Source: Dactylosporangium fulvum
GTDB taxonomy: Bacteria > Actinomycetota > Actinomycetes > Mycobacteriales > Micromonosporaceae
DNA: 64,000 nt
NCBI RefSeq assembly: GCF_025137375.1
Contig: NZ_CP073720.1
Coordinates: forward strand, 4,612,501 to 4,676,500
Direction of reading: 5' to 3'
This document shows, piece after piece, positions 43,492-52,509 of this stretch; position 1 is the first letter of the stretch, and each line of letters begins with the position of its first letter. The notes beneath the pieces were generated by a model. That model saw only the letters and a program-made list of their open reading frames with translations, had not been told where the DNA came from and made no database searches. The position numbers were made by a program, and so were the translations under genes.

Positions 43492-44408
43492 GCGCCCTGT
43501 TCGAGCGGCGGCTGGTGTTCGGTGCCGGCGGGGCGGTCGGCGGACTGTCCGCGTCCCAGACGCTCGACCTCGCCCAGAGCGCCGACGAGCTCGGCTACGA
43601 CCTGTTTACCCTCAGCGACCACCTGCACAGCCACCGACCCACGATCGAACCCTTCACCGCGCTCGCCTGGCTGGCCGGCAGGACCACCCGCATCGAGCTC
43701 GGCACCAACGTGCTCGCCCTGCCGTACCGCCCCCCGCCCGTCGTCGCCAAGACAGCGGAAACCCTCGACCGCATCAGCGGAGGCCGGTTCGTGCTGGGCC
43801 TCGGCGGAGGCGGATTCGACGAGGAGTTCCGCGCCTTCGGCCTCCCCGAGCGCACACCCGGTCAGAAGATCACCGGTCAACGCGAGGCGATCGCCATCAT
43901 CCGCAGCCTCTGGACCCAGCCCACGACCACCTTCCACGGCAGCGAGTTCGACGTCACCGACGCGCGGATCGACCCCCGCCCCGAACACCGGATCCCGATC
44001 TGGCTCGGCTCGTACGGACCGCGAGCGCTCGCCCTCACCGGACAACTCGCCGACGGCTGGATACCATCCCTGGGCAGAATCGGGCTCGACCGGGCCCGGC
44101 AGATGCGGGCGGCCGTGCGTGCCGCCGCCACCGCGGCGGGCCGTGACCCTGACTCGATCGTCTGTGCATGCAACATCATCGTCCGCATCGATCCGTCCCT
44201 GGAACCGACGCCACAAGCCGTCGTCGGGAGCCTGGACGCGGTCGTCGCCCAGCTCCGCGAGGTGATCGCGGCCGGCTTCACCGGCCTGCTCCTGGCCGTC
44301 GCCACCGTTGCGGAGCAGGAGCTCATCGCCAAGGAGGTCATTCCAGCCCTGCGCGCCGAGGCCGCGTCAGAGACCGGTCATCTGCCGCCGTCGTCGACGG
44401 CACCCTGA
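43488..44408 (+). CDS. LLM-class F420-dependent oxidoreductase
   Basis: A 306-residue TIM-barrel protein starting with GTG in a GTGA overlap with the rhodanese gene. It shows SADELGYDLFTLSDHL, RIELGTNVLALPYRPPPVVAKTAETLDRISGGRF and LGLGGGGFDEEF, features of F420-dependent members. It is distinct from the enzyme at 41137, so the operon encodes two different luciferase-like steps. Last gene of the operon. Confidence 0.87.
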   Translation: MSALFERRLVFGAGGAVGGLSASQTLDLAQSADELGYDLFTLSDHLHSHRPTIEPFTALAWLAGRTTRIELGTNVLALPYRPPPVVAKTAETLDRISGGRFVLGLGGGGFDEEFRAFGLPERTPGQKITGQREAIAIIRSLWTQPTTTFHGSEFDVTDARIDPRPEHRIPIWLGSYGPRALALTGQLADGWIPSLGRIGLDRARQMRAAVRAAATAAGRDPDSIVCACNIIVRIDPSLEPTPQAVVGSLDAVVAQLREVIAAGFTGLLLAVATVAEQELIAKEVIPALRAEAASETGHLPPSSTAP

Positions 44409-44778
44409 TTGGGACAAACGACGCCGCCGACCTGGGGATCAGGAGGCGTTGTGGGATTGGCGGACGCGGCTGGCCCGTGTCGGGTCCGCGGTCAGATCGC
44501 TTGGGCGATCTGCGCGGCGCTCATCCCGCCCGCTTGGTGCGGTAACCGAATCCAAACCCCGACGAGGCCATCCCGTTGGGACGTCGTCATGCTGTGATGA
44601 GCATCTATGCTTGCCGGGGCAACGGAAACCAACCTACTACGGTGCGTCACCGGCGAGCTTGAACGCCAGCACGCCGGAAGCGGCAGAATAGTGAGCCTGC
44701 TCGCGGCGGCAAGGGCGGGCGGCACGGACATTGAGATGGGGGACCGCATGGGCGTGCGCGGTCTGTCAGAGTGACGCG
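44409..44778. other. Gap with gene debris, no complete gene
   Basis: No convincing CDS. The minus strand ends an open frame with AGGMSAAQIAQAI and TGA at 44491, sharing the 18 bases GTCAGATCGCTTGGGCGA with the tail of the IS6 relic near 7102. The plus strand near 44640-44770 is open (RQHAGSGRIVSLLAAARAGG) without a start. Probably decayed sequence separating two gene groups. Confidence 0.4.
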
Positions 44779-45450
44779 ATGAACGTCGCGAGAAGCGCCG
44801 TCGAGGCTTGGAACGAGGAGTACAAGCAGGGCCGCTACGCCAATGAACCGCCTGTTGACTTCGTAGAGGACATCCTATCGGCCGCCTGGCGCGAGGGCAT
44901 TTCTGCCGGCCTCTACATCGGATGCGGCAACGGCAGGAACCTGCTCCCTCTCGTCGACAGCGGGCTGGATCTTCTCGGCCTGGACGTGTCCGATGAAGCC
45001 ATCCGCCAGCTGACGCAGGCCCGACCAGATCGAGCGAGTCATCTTGTTTGCGGCGATCTCGAAGCGTTGCCTGCCGGGCATCGGTGGCCACTGGTCGTCG
45101 CGATCCAGGTGTTCCAACACGGTAACCGTCATGAAGCACATGAACACGTTCGTGCGGCCCAGGCGCGGGTTGAGTCCGGCGGGCTGCTGTGTGTGCGAGT
45201 CAACGCCGTGGGAACCGATGTGTGGCCGTCACACGAGGTTGTCGAGCGTGATCCCGACGATGGCTTCTCCGTCCGCTACACAGCAGGCCCGAAGAACGGA
45301 CTGACGATCCACTTCTTCAGCGCGGCGGAGCTGGACACCATGTGCACGGGCTGGACGCCCGTGCTTCCGCTGAGGGCACACCAGACCGAACGAACCCCAC
45401 CGGGCATCGGCCGATGGACCCAATGGGAAGCCATCTGGCGGCGGTCATGA
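44779..45450 (+). CDS. SAM-dependent methyltransferase (TehB-like)
   Basis: A 223-residue class I methyltransferase. SAM-binding motif I is AGLYIGCGNGRNLLPLVDSG, motif II acidic end LLGLDVSDEAI, and GDLEALPAGHRWPLVVAIQVFQH is the post-II region. A Trp/His-rich C-terminus (TIHFFSAAELDTM) is as in TehB/thiopurine-type enzymes. Overlaps the next small gene by ATGA. Substrate unknown. Confidence 0.82.
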   Translation: MNVARSAVEAWNEEYKQGRYANEPPVDFVEDILSAAWREGISAGLYIGCGNGRNLLPLVDSGLDLLGLDVSDEAIRQLTQARPDRASHLVCGDLEALPAGHRWPLVVAIQVFQHGNRHEAHEHVRAAQARVESGGLLCVRVNAVGTDVWPSHEVVERDPDDGFSVRYTAGPKNGLTIHFFSAAELDTMCTGWTPVLPLRAHQTERTPPGIGRWTQWEAIWRRS

Positions 45451-45728
45451 CCTTGAGCCCAGAGCGTGCATCGGCCGCGGAACGGACAGCGCTGACATCG
45501 ATTCACGATGCCGTAGGCACCTGGCCGGAGACCGCTACCGCGGTGGCGGTACGCCTCAACGCAGACGATGTCAGCGAAATCTGCGCCCCGCTGGGCGTCG
45601 ACGACCTCCTCAACGGTGTCTGGCAGTGCAATCCTCGGCGCGTCACCATCGTGCAGTCCCTTGCCCGGCTTGAGCGCCATCAACCGCAGCTGCGGTGGCC
45701 GGGCATCACCGTCATACCGCCGGCATGA
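45447..45728 (+). CDS. Small protein of unknown function
   Basis: A 93-residue protein whose ATG overlaps the methyltransferase stop, so it is translated from the same message. Mixed helix/strand composition (ERTALTSIHDAVGTWPETATAVAVRLNADDVSEICAPLG split over two elements); no Cys pair, signal or membrane segment. No family recognised. Confidence 0.6.
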   Translation: MTLSPERASAAERTALTSIHDAVGTWPETATAVAVRLNADDVSEICAPLGVDDLLNGVWQCNPRRVTIVQSLARLERHQPQLRWPGITVIPPA

Positions 45729-45889
45729 AATACATGCGGCTTTCCGCGCCGATCACCTGCATATCAAACAGATCCAAACGCCCGGCCGGCAGCTGGGCTT
45801 TAACGCTCTGTAGCGCTCGGAACGCGGCGGAGGCGGACATCCATTGCACGCCGGGTCGCAGCGTACTGCGTTTGCCCTAGCGTGCTCCC

Positions 45890-46405
45890 ATGGGCGTGGT
45901 TGAGAACGGCGAGAGCGTACGTCTGTGCAAGGTCAAGCGTCCCGGAGGCGTCTTTTGGTTCGATCTCCAGCAGGTCCTCCAGGACCGTGACGGGACGTGG
46001 CTGCGGGGCCCTGTCGGTTCACCATGGGGCGCTCCGCATGACAGCGGCACGCTGTCGGTACCCATCATGGTGTTGCTCGCGCCGGGCCGTCCGTGGGTAG
46101 CGTGGTGGGTCGGTGATCCCGATGATCGACGGCTTGAGATTGATGTATGCCTCCCGCCGGAGCTTACCGAGGCAGGCTGGCGGTTTGTCGATCTTGAGCT
46201 GGATCCGGTGCTCCACACGCATGATTTGCGTGTAGAGATCGAAGACTGGGAAGAGTACGAACAGGCGTGCCGCGACGGCTGGATGAGTGCGGATGACGCC
46301 AAGCTCGCACGGTTCACGGCCGAAGATCGCACCGAAGCGCTCCGGCGCCGGGACGAGCCCTGGCAGGAGCGCGGATGGCAGATGCTTCGTTCCATTGTCG
46401 TATAA
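45890..46405 (+). CDS. DUF402-domain protein
   Basis: A 171-residue protein. The central part matches DUF402 (FomD/FAU-1-type beta-barrel): WVAWWVGDPDDRRLEIDVCLPPE, GWRFVDLELDPVLHTHDLRVEIED, and the acidic C-terminal EYEQACRDGWMSADDA. Acidic residues of the barrel in the Asp/Glu-rich strands bind a metal and hydrolyse nucleoside diphosphate-type bonds in FomD. It lies just before the CHAT gene and could be part of the same group. Exact role unknown. Confidence 0.75.
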   Translation: MGVVENGESVRLCKVKRPGGVFWFDLQQVLQDRDGTWLRGPVGSPWGAPHDSGTLSVPIMVLLAPGRPWVAWWVGDPDDRRLEIDVCLPPELTEAGWRFVDLELDPVLHTHDLRVEIEDWEEYEQACRDGWMSADDAKLARFTAEDRTEALRRRDEPWQERGWQMLRSIVV

Positions 46406-46454
46406 TTGTTGACATCGAAATGTATCGACATCAGGCTAATTTGCCGCCTCCCAC

Positions 46455-46472
46455 TACACTAGCCGGCTAGTG
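46455..46472 (+). promoter_or_regulatory. Palindromic operator over the -10 box of the CHAT gene
   Basis: CACTAGCCGGCTAGTG (46457-46472) is a perfect 16-bp palindrome. It overlaps TACACT (46455-46460), a possible -10 box, and ends 19 bases before the CHAT start. Direct GACATC repeats lie further upstream (46411 and 46427). A dedicated regulator is suggested but none adjoins it. Confidence 0.6.
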
Positions 46473-46491
46473 ACGGCGGAGGTGGCCAGGA

Positions 46492-49400
46492 GTGCGGGAT
46501 GCTCTGCTCGCGGATCTCGTGGGTCGGGTCCGCGATTTCCATGTGGACGGATCCCTGCAGCGGATACTGGATGACCAAGGGCTGGTGGTCGCGGCTGATC
46601 TGCTGCGTCTTGCGACCAACGAAGTGATCGACCGCGAGTCTGTCGACGCCGACGCACTGTACGCGGCTGCGGCGTATTACCACGCGCGATCCGTCGCCTG
46701 GCAGGACTTCGCAACGTCCGCCCAGCGCAACTCGGAGGCGGGCTCTGACAAAGACCTGCATGGTCGGGCCGAGACCGACCTTGCTAAAGCGCTCCACCTC
46801 TACGGGCTACTGTTCCTGGCCGACCACAGGCGGGTGCCACGAGACTTGTGGCCCTACGTCATTCGCGAGACCGGACACGACCCGTGGCTGGATCCCCTTG
46901 ACCGCGCGGCTGACCTGATCATCGATGGGGAGGAATCAGGCAACCTCACTCTCGTCGATGAAGCGATCGTCCTCCTACGAACACTCGACGGTGCCAGCGG
47001 TGCCGGCTCCCGCGACGCCCTGCTGGGAAACGCCCTGCTGCTGCGTTCCAAGGCAACCGGCGCGCCAGCCGTCCGCCGGCGCGCCGACGCCGACGCGGCA
47101 GTCGAGGCACTGACGACCGCAGCGGCCAAGTGTGAGCCTGGTACCAAGCGCCGGTCCGCACGCCACACATCACTCGGCGACGCCCACATAGCCCGGTTTG
47201 CGCTCACCCAGGATTCCACGGACCTGCTGGCAGCTGAGTCGGCTTACCGCGCAGCGCTCGTCGGCGTGGCCGCCGACTCCCGGCAGTACGCCCACGCCTG
47301 TGCCGGGATAGGGACGACACTCGGGCGACGAGCCGAGGTCGCCGCGAGGACGGGGCAGAGGGCGGCGCCCCTGCTGCGGAAGGCTGCCAACTGGCTGCGC
47401 CGGGCCGCCGACGGGGATCCATCACGCAACGGTGAAATGGCCCTGACCAATCTGCGCCGGGTCACGGCCCTATGGATTCGCGAGAACGCTCGCGCGGCCC
47501 GTGCGACCGGTGAGGCAGACTCCGCCGACGTGCTGCGGGCACTTCCTGACACGGACAGCGATCGGCCGGCGCCGCACGCCGACGAGGCGGACATCCAGCA
47601 GGCCCGCGCACTGGTCCAGCTCAGCGAACAGGTCCGCGCCCGGGTACTGCCGGAGACCGAGGCGTTGCGGCGGGTCGCCGACCCGGCGTTGGCGCTCTCC
47701 GCCGCCGCTGTCGATCTGGTGGTTGGCGCAGCCTTGGCTAGGCACTCCGGCAACGCCACCGGCGACGTTGTGCTCCTGCTGCGGCTGACCTTGGCGGCTG
47801 CGGAGAGCCGCTGGGGCGCCACCAGGGACGGTCCCTGGTGGACGGTCGCGGATGTCTACGTCGAGGCGGTGCGGCACAGCCTGGCTGAGAACCCGAACGG
47901 CGAACGCCTCACCGACGCTCACACCGTGGTGACCCGGCAGCTCACGCTGCTGCACGCTGACGAACTCAAGGATCTCGACGAACTGAGTGGCACCCTGTTC
48001 GCTGCGGGCTTGTTGCACCTGACCCCGTACCTGGTGCACATGTCCGGGTTGTCGTTCGACGGGTCGTACGGGCTGTGGATGGCCCGGCAGCGGCGCCAGG
48101 CGATGGCGCACCCCGATGGGCCGCAGGAGGCCGACCCGAGCCCACTGCCATCGCCGATGGCCGCCGCCAACCAGAGCGTCGAGTACCTGCAACAGGCGGC
48201 TAACTTGGCTCGCGGGCACGAACGTGGCAGGGCGCTCAAGGCGCTCGCGGAGGCACGGTCCTTCCTGGCCGGGCTACGGCAGGAGTCGGCCGACGAGGAG
48301 ATACGGCTCGCGTGTCGGGAGGCGTTCTCCCTCCTCGACCCGGCCCGCGACCCAGTCGGCTACCTATACCTGCTGCGGATCCTGCACAGGTTCGGCGAGG
48401 TCGGCCTACCCGACGACCTGGCCGACCTCCTACCGATCTCACTTGCCACTATCCGGGACCGGTACGGGCTGCGCGACGCCTCCTCCGCATTCACCGAGGC
48501 GCTCACGCTCGCTGCCGAGGCGAGGCGGCCAGACCTGGAGGCGGAACTGCTGGCAGCTGCGGACGAGGAACTGCCCCGGCTGTGGAACGACGCGCAGCGG
48601 CGCCAACGCTGGATGAGCGAGGTACATCTACTCAGGGACGGACAGCTACCCTGCTCCCCGGCGCTGCAGGGAATCCCGGAGCTGGTCGACCAGGTGCGGA
48701 CCGTAGCGGCTGCGGACGGCTGGAACGAGTTGGAGCGAGCCGCTACGTTCATCCATCTGGCCGCGCATTCGCCCGTCGATGGGGCGCACCAACTCGGCCG
48801 GGAACTGGTGGCAGAAGCGTATGAGGAGGCGCCACAGTTGTGGGATCGGCACCAAGACGCCATCAGCTATCTCGACGCCGGCCTCGCGTACGACTTGGGC
48901 ATGCAAGCTGAAAGCGCTGGTGCATACATGGACGCAGCGCGCGAATTCGGCGCCGCAGCACTGCACTACGTCCTCTGCGGGCAGCTCGACCTCGCGCTGC
49001 AGAGCCTCGGCGCCGGAGTGCAGCAGGTGCTTGCCTGCGACGACACCACTGCTGGCCGTGCTGCCGTCGCACTGCTGCCCGCCGCGGCCTGGCTGGGCGC
49101 TGGACCCGACGAGTCCGTGGCCTGGACGCTGCACGAGTTCTACCGAAGCCTGCTGTTCAGGTTAGTCGGTGCCAGCGTCGATGTCGGCGCCGTGGCGGTC
49201 GTCCACCAAGCCGCGAAGGGCCGCGGGTTCTCCTCGGCGCTGCACTCGCCCGGACCGTTGACCCTCACCCCACGGCTGCTGCAGGATCTGCAACGGGTGC
49301 TGGCCGACGAGGCGTTGCTGCCCGGCCCGCCGCCTGACGTCGAGTTGCCCGGCGGGGCGGAGACGGCCATGGTCTGTTACGCCGGTTCCGGCGAGGCAGA

Positions 49401-50658
49401 GACCGAAACAGACCCCGACGCTGTGCACCGCAACCGACAGCGGGCGGCCGATCGACGCGTCAGCGAGGAACTAGCCGACGCACGTAGTCCCTGGCGGTTG
49501 CCGCTGCTCGCGCTCGATGAGGTACAGGCGCTCCTGCCACCGGAGACCGTGCTGGTGTCCCTAATGCTCGGTGAAGGCCGTGCTGCGGCCGGCCCGCCAG
49601 TCGCCGCACTGCACGGGCTGGCAATCTCCCGTGACTGGGTCGAGCACCGCAGCCTGGTGGTCCCGCAATTCGCCGGCGGGTTGATCCGGCTTTACCGGGG
49701 CAGCCACCACCTTTCACTCTCCCCGTTCGCCCTGCGCGTCGTCGACCTCCGCCGCGCGATCACCGCTGACCCGCTGCACCGCGTCGTGACCCGCGACGCC
49801 CAGCGGGAACTGGCCGAACGGCCTAACCCGTTCCTCGCCGGCTTCCTTGACCGCATGCCGGACTGGTACGCCGAAGGCCGCCGGCACCTATGTGTTTGGG
49901 CCGACGGCCCACTCCACTACGTCCCTTTCCACCTGCTCGCTGCCGGCACCGGAACGCTGGCTGACGACTGGACCGTCACTCAGATCTCCAGCGCCGAAAT
50001 GCTGCGCGGGCGCCGACCATCGGCCCGCCGCCGCTTCGTCGCGTTCGCCTCGGCCGCCGGTGGCACCCGATACGGCCTGCCGACGGAGGACGCGCTGGAG
50101 GTCCACGCCGTCCAGGTCGCCGAGGCGATGGCCGGCGAGGCGGTCCTGGGGTCCGCCGCCACCCCGCAGCGTTTCCTCGCCGCCTTGGCTGACGCCAAGT
50201 ATGTCCACGTCGCCGCCCACGGTACCCACAACGAATGGGCGCCATGGTTCCAGTGCCTGTACCTGTCACCGGGCATCGATGACGACGGTCGCGTCTTTGC
50301 CCACGACATCCTGCGCACGGACCTGCGCGGTGTGGACTTGGTGACGCTGAGCGCCTGCGAATCAGCGCTGGGACGGTTCGACCTCAACGACAACCTTCGC
50401 GGCCTGCCCGCCGCCCTGCTGTCCGCTGGCGCGGCGGCGGTCATCGGTTGCCTATGGCCTGTCCACCCACAGGTGGCCACCGATTTCTTCGGTTATCTGT
50501 ACCAGCGACTCGCCGTCGACCCTGACCGGCGCGCCGCGTTCCGCGCCGCCCAATGCGCCACCCGTAACCGCCATCCCGCCTACCGAGACTGGGGCGCCTT
50601 CGCCTTCATCGGCGATTGGCACACCAGGGCAACGACCGAGGAGCCATCCGATGAATGA
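46492..50658 (+). CDS. Large helical-repeat CHAT-domain protein (putative caspase-like protease)
   Basis: A 1388-residue soluble protein from GTG 46492 (CAGGAG upstream). Residues about 1-950 are all-helical with TPR-like repeats (LAKALHLYGLLFLADH, LVDEAIVLLRTLDG, DLLAAESAYRAALVG, ALKALAEARSFLAGL). The C-terminal part, about 1040-1388, is a CHAT domain of the separase/caspase clan: CVWADGPLHYVPFHLL, catalytic His1243 in HVAAHG, catalytic Cys1289 in TLSACESALGR, then GLPAALLSAGAAAVIGCLWPV. The dyad is intact, so it should be an active peptidase triggered through the repeat region. It overlaps the next gene by eight bases, the likely partner. Such proteins are often linked to defence or regulated cell death. 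Confidence 0.88.
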   Translation: MRDALLADLVGRVRDFHVDGSLQRILDDQGLVVAADLLRLATNEVIDRESVDADALYAAAAYYHARSVAWQDFATSAQRNSEAGSDKDLHGRAETDLAKALHLYGLLFLADHRRVPRDLWPYVIRETGHDPWLDPLDRAADLIIDGEESGNLTLVDEAIVLLRTLDGASGAGSRDALLGNALLLRSKATGAPAVRRRADADAAVEALTTAAAKCEPGTKRRSARHTSLGDAHIARFALTQDSTDLLAAESAYRAALVGVAADSRQYAHACAGIGTTLGRRAEVAARTGQRAAPLLRKAANWLRRAADGDPSRNGEMALTNLRRVTALWIRENARAARATGEADSADVLRALPDTDSDRPAPHADEADIQQARALVQLSEQVRARVLPETEALRRVADPALALSAAAVDLVVGAALARHSGNATGDVVLLLRLTLAAAESRWGATRDGPWWTVADVYVEAVRHSLAENPNGERLTDAHTVVTRQLTLLHADELKDLDELSGTLFAAGLLHLTPYLVHMSGLSFDGSYGLWMARQRRQAMAHPDGPQEADPSPLPSPMAAANQSVEYLQQAANLARGHERGRALKALAEARSFLAGLRQESADEEIRLACREAFSLLDPARDPVGYLYLLRILHRFGEVGLPDDLADLLPISLATIRDRYGLRDASSAFTEALTLAAEARRPDLEAELLAAADEELPRLWNDAQRRQRWMSEVHLLRDGQLPCSPALQGIPELVDQVRTVAAADGWNELERAATFIHLAAHSPVDGAHQLGRELVAEAYEEAPQLWDRHQDAISYLDAGLAYDLGMQAESAGAYMDAAREFGAAALHYVLCGQLDLALQSLGAGVQQVLACDDTTAGRAAVALLPAAAWLGAGPDESVAWTLHEFYRSLLFRLVGASVDVGAVAVVHQAAKGRGFSSALHSPGPLTLTPRLLQDLQRVLADEALLPGPPPDVELPGGAETAMVCYAGSGEAETETDPDAVHRNRQRAADRRVSEELADARSPWRLPLLALDEVQALLPPETVLVSLMLGEGRAAAGPPVAALHGLAISRDWVEHRSLVVPQFAGGLIRLYRGSHHLSLSPFALRVVDLRRAITADPLHRVVTRDAQRELAERPNPFLAGFLDRMPDWYAEGRRHLCVWADGPLHYVPFHLLAAGTGTLADDWTVTQISSAEMLRGRRPSARRRFVAFASAAGGTRYGLPTEDALEVHAVQVAEAMAGEAVLGSAATPQRFLAALADAKYVHVAAHGTHNEWAPWFQCLYLSPGIDDDGRVFAHDILRTDLRGVDLVTLSACESALGRFDLNDNLRGLPAALLSAGAAAVIGCLWPVHPQVATDFFGYLYQRLAVDPDRRAAFRAAQCATRNRHPAYRDWGAFAFIGDWHTRATTEEPSDE

Positions 50659-51340
50659 TCAAGCCACCGCATCAGTCCACGACGTCGACCTCGTCCTCGA
50701 GCCCCGGCTCCACGTACCCGGTGCGCCACCACGTATCAGTGGCCGCGTCTCTCTCGGTACTCCAGTGGTGCGTCCGCTGACCGCGGATCTGGCGACCACC
50801 GACCCGGACTGGCGGGCGTTCCTCGAAGCCGAGGCGGCGCACAGCGCGTACTTCGTGCTGAGCCTGTTCTGCACGTTCCGGGCCGCACCGGACGGCGATC
50901 CGATCGCCGATGCGGCGGTCGGCGTGAAGCTGCATGCACCGGATGCGCCCGCCGACCGGCAGCCGATCGCCTGGTCCATCGACCCGAAACGACGCGTTCG
51001 CCCAGTGCCCCGGACCGGGCGCATCTCGCTTACCGCCAAACTTACGATCGTCGAGTCGACCGTTGAGTACGCACCGGAAGGCAGTCGCGAGGAACTGTTC
51101 GTCGTTGGAATGGGCGAGCACGACAGCGACCCCGAATGGCGCTTCCGTGCGGTGAGCGGCTCGCCGCTGATCGGCGACGAGGAACTGACAGTTGTGGTCA
51201 AGGCACCGGCCGGTATCCTGGCCCGAGCGGACGTATCGGTGGCCGCCACGGTCAAACACCGCCGACTCGGGTTGATCCCGTACCGTGCCGACCTGCCGCC
51301 GGTCTTGCGGACCGTCGAACTGCCCGCTCAGGATGGGTGA
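50651..51340 (+). CDS. Unknown protein coupled to the CHAT gene
   Basis: A 229-residue protein starting at ATG 50651 inside the CHAT gene. Predicted mostly beta-stranded (alternating hydrophobics in VDLVLEPRLHV, ISLTAKLTIVEST, EELTVVVKAPAGILA, DVSVAATVKHR), with no signal or membrane helix and no cysteine pair. Tight coupling makes it a candidate substrate, sensor or inhibitor of the CHAT protease. No family recognised and nothing of similar kind elsewhere in the window. Confidence 0.75.
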   Translation: MNDQATASVHDVDLVLEPRLHVPGAPPRISGRVSLGTPVVRPLTADLATTDPDWRAFLEAEAAHSAYFVLSLFCTFRAAPDGDPIADAAVGVKLHAPDAPADRQPIAWSIDPKRRVRPVPRTGRISLTAKLTIVESTVEYAPEGSREELFVVGMGEHDSDPEWRFRAVSGSPLIGDEELTVVVKAPAGILARADVSVAATVKHRRLGLIPYRADLPPVLRTVELPAQDG

Positions 51341-51684
51341 CTGACGACTTGTCTGGGCGGTTGATGCTTCGACAACCTCCACCTCGATGCCGTCGCTGCC
51401 GAGGCTGTGGCATATCGGGCCGGGCGCCGGACCAGTGCCAAGAGCGCTCGGCAACAGCGTGCCATCAGCGCCTGCCCGGCTCATCGCGCTGCGTTGCGCG
51501 CGGATCGCGGCATCACCGGACGTCGGCTGCGATCATCGGGTGCATGCAAGCACATGTCGTCATGGTGCATCCAGGTGTGCCGTCGTGGGCAACCATGCCG
51601 GACTGCTGTGACGCCGGCGAGCGCATACATCGGGGCAGAAGAGGGCGCCAAGATCGCGTCCGTTGACCGTCTGCCCGGCGAGGA
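51341..51684. other. 344-base gap after the CHAT pair
   Basis: I see no gene, strong hairpin or transposase relic here. Open frames are shadows of GC bias. It separates the CHAT pair from the convergent PadR-controlled membrane protein. Confidence 0.4.
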
Positions 51685-52509
51685 TCAGCCGTCCGCCGTG
51701 GCCGGGATGCGAGCTCGGGCGGTGACGACCGCGCCGAGTGCGAGGCCGGCGAGCGCCAGGAATATCGGCGGATCGAGGATGTCGCGGATGGTGAAGATCT
51801 CCTCGGCGTTCGGGTGCGGCAGCCCGAAGCCGGTGCCGGTTATCGCGGCCACGAACCACATCGGGGCGCCGGCCGGGTGGAGCCCGGTGTGGCCGAGGTA
51901 GGACACCGCCACGGCCACGGCCACGTCGGCCGCGATGACGGCGCCCACGATCCCGGCCAGCCACGCCTGCCGCTGCCGTCTGCGGTGAACCAGCCGCGCA
52001 ACCACGGCCAGGATGAGCGTGAGCCCGGCACAGAACACTAGGTTTCCGAGGGCATACTGGCCGGACTTCACCACGTTGCTGGTGCCAAGAGCGCAGAACA
52101 CGGTGTACAGCGCGCAGCCGGGCACGGTCACCGCGGGGATCAGCACGGTCACCGGCATCCGGCGCGGGACGGCGGTGCGGCCGAGCACCGCCATCAGCAC
52201 CGCGCCGGCGATCGCCAAGAGCGGAAACCAGCCGCCGAGCGTGCCGACGGCCAGCGCCGCGACCGGCAGCACAAAAAGCAGCCGCAGCCCGGCCCAGGCA
52301 CGGCGGGCGGTCGTCGCCAGGGAGAAGGGCCGCACCCGGGCGCGGGTAGCGGCCAGGCTGGCCGCGAAGCGCAGCATCGGCCAGTGCCGGCCCGTGCCGG
52401 CGAGCGTGTGCACCTCCGCCGACCACTCGGCGAGCATGTCCTCGCGCAGTTCGGCCGGCCAGCGCAGGGCGGCCAGGGCCAGCAGCAGCGCGGCGAGTCG
52501 GCGGGTCAC
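51685..52509 (-). CDS. Membrane protein co-transcribed with PadR
   Basis: A 274-residue protein from GTG 52509, overlapping the padR stop (GTGA). About seven hydrophobic segments, for example LLFVLPVAALAVGTLGG, LLAIAGAVLMAVLG, LVFCAGLTLILAVVARLV, IVGAVIAADVAVAVAVSYLG and IFLALAGLALGAVVTA. The N-terminus (RRLAALLLALAALRWPAELREDMLAEW) is conserved in PadR-linked actinobacterial membrane proteins. It may be a permease or stress sensor regulated by its PadR partner. Confidence 0.75.
   Translation of the reverse strand: MTRRLAALLLALAALRWPAELREDMLAEWSAEVHTLAGTGRHWPMLRFAASLAATRARVRPFSLATTARRAWAGLRLLFVLPVAALAVGTLGGWFPLLAIAGAVLMAVLGRTAVPRRMPVTVLIPAVTVPGCALYTVFCALGTSNVVKSGQYALGNLVFCAGLTLILAVVARLVHRRRQRQAWLAGIVGAVIAADVAVAVAVSYLGHTGLHPAGAPMWFVAAITGTGFGLPHPNAEEIFTIRDILDPPIFLALAGLALGAVVTARARIPATADG

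Noticed and set aside
45729..45889. Search for a toxin or small gene before the DUF402 gene
   Set aside because: Open frames are short and without ribosome sites; nothing supportable.
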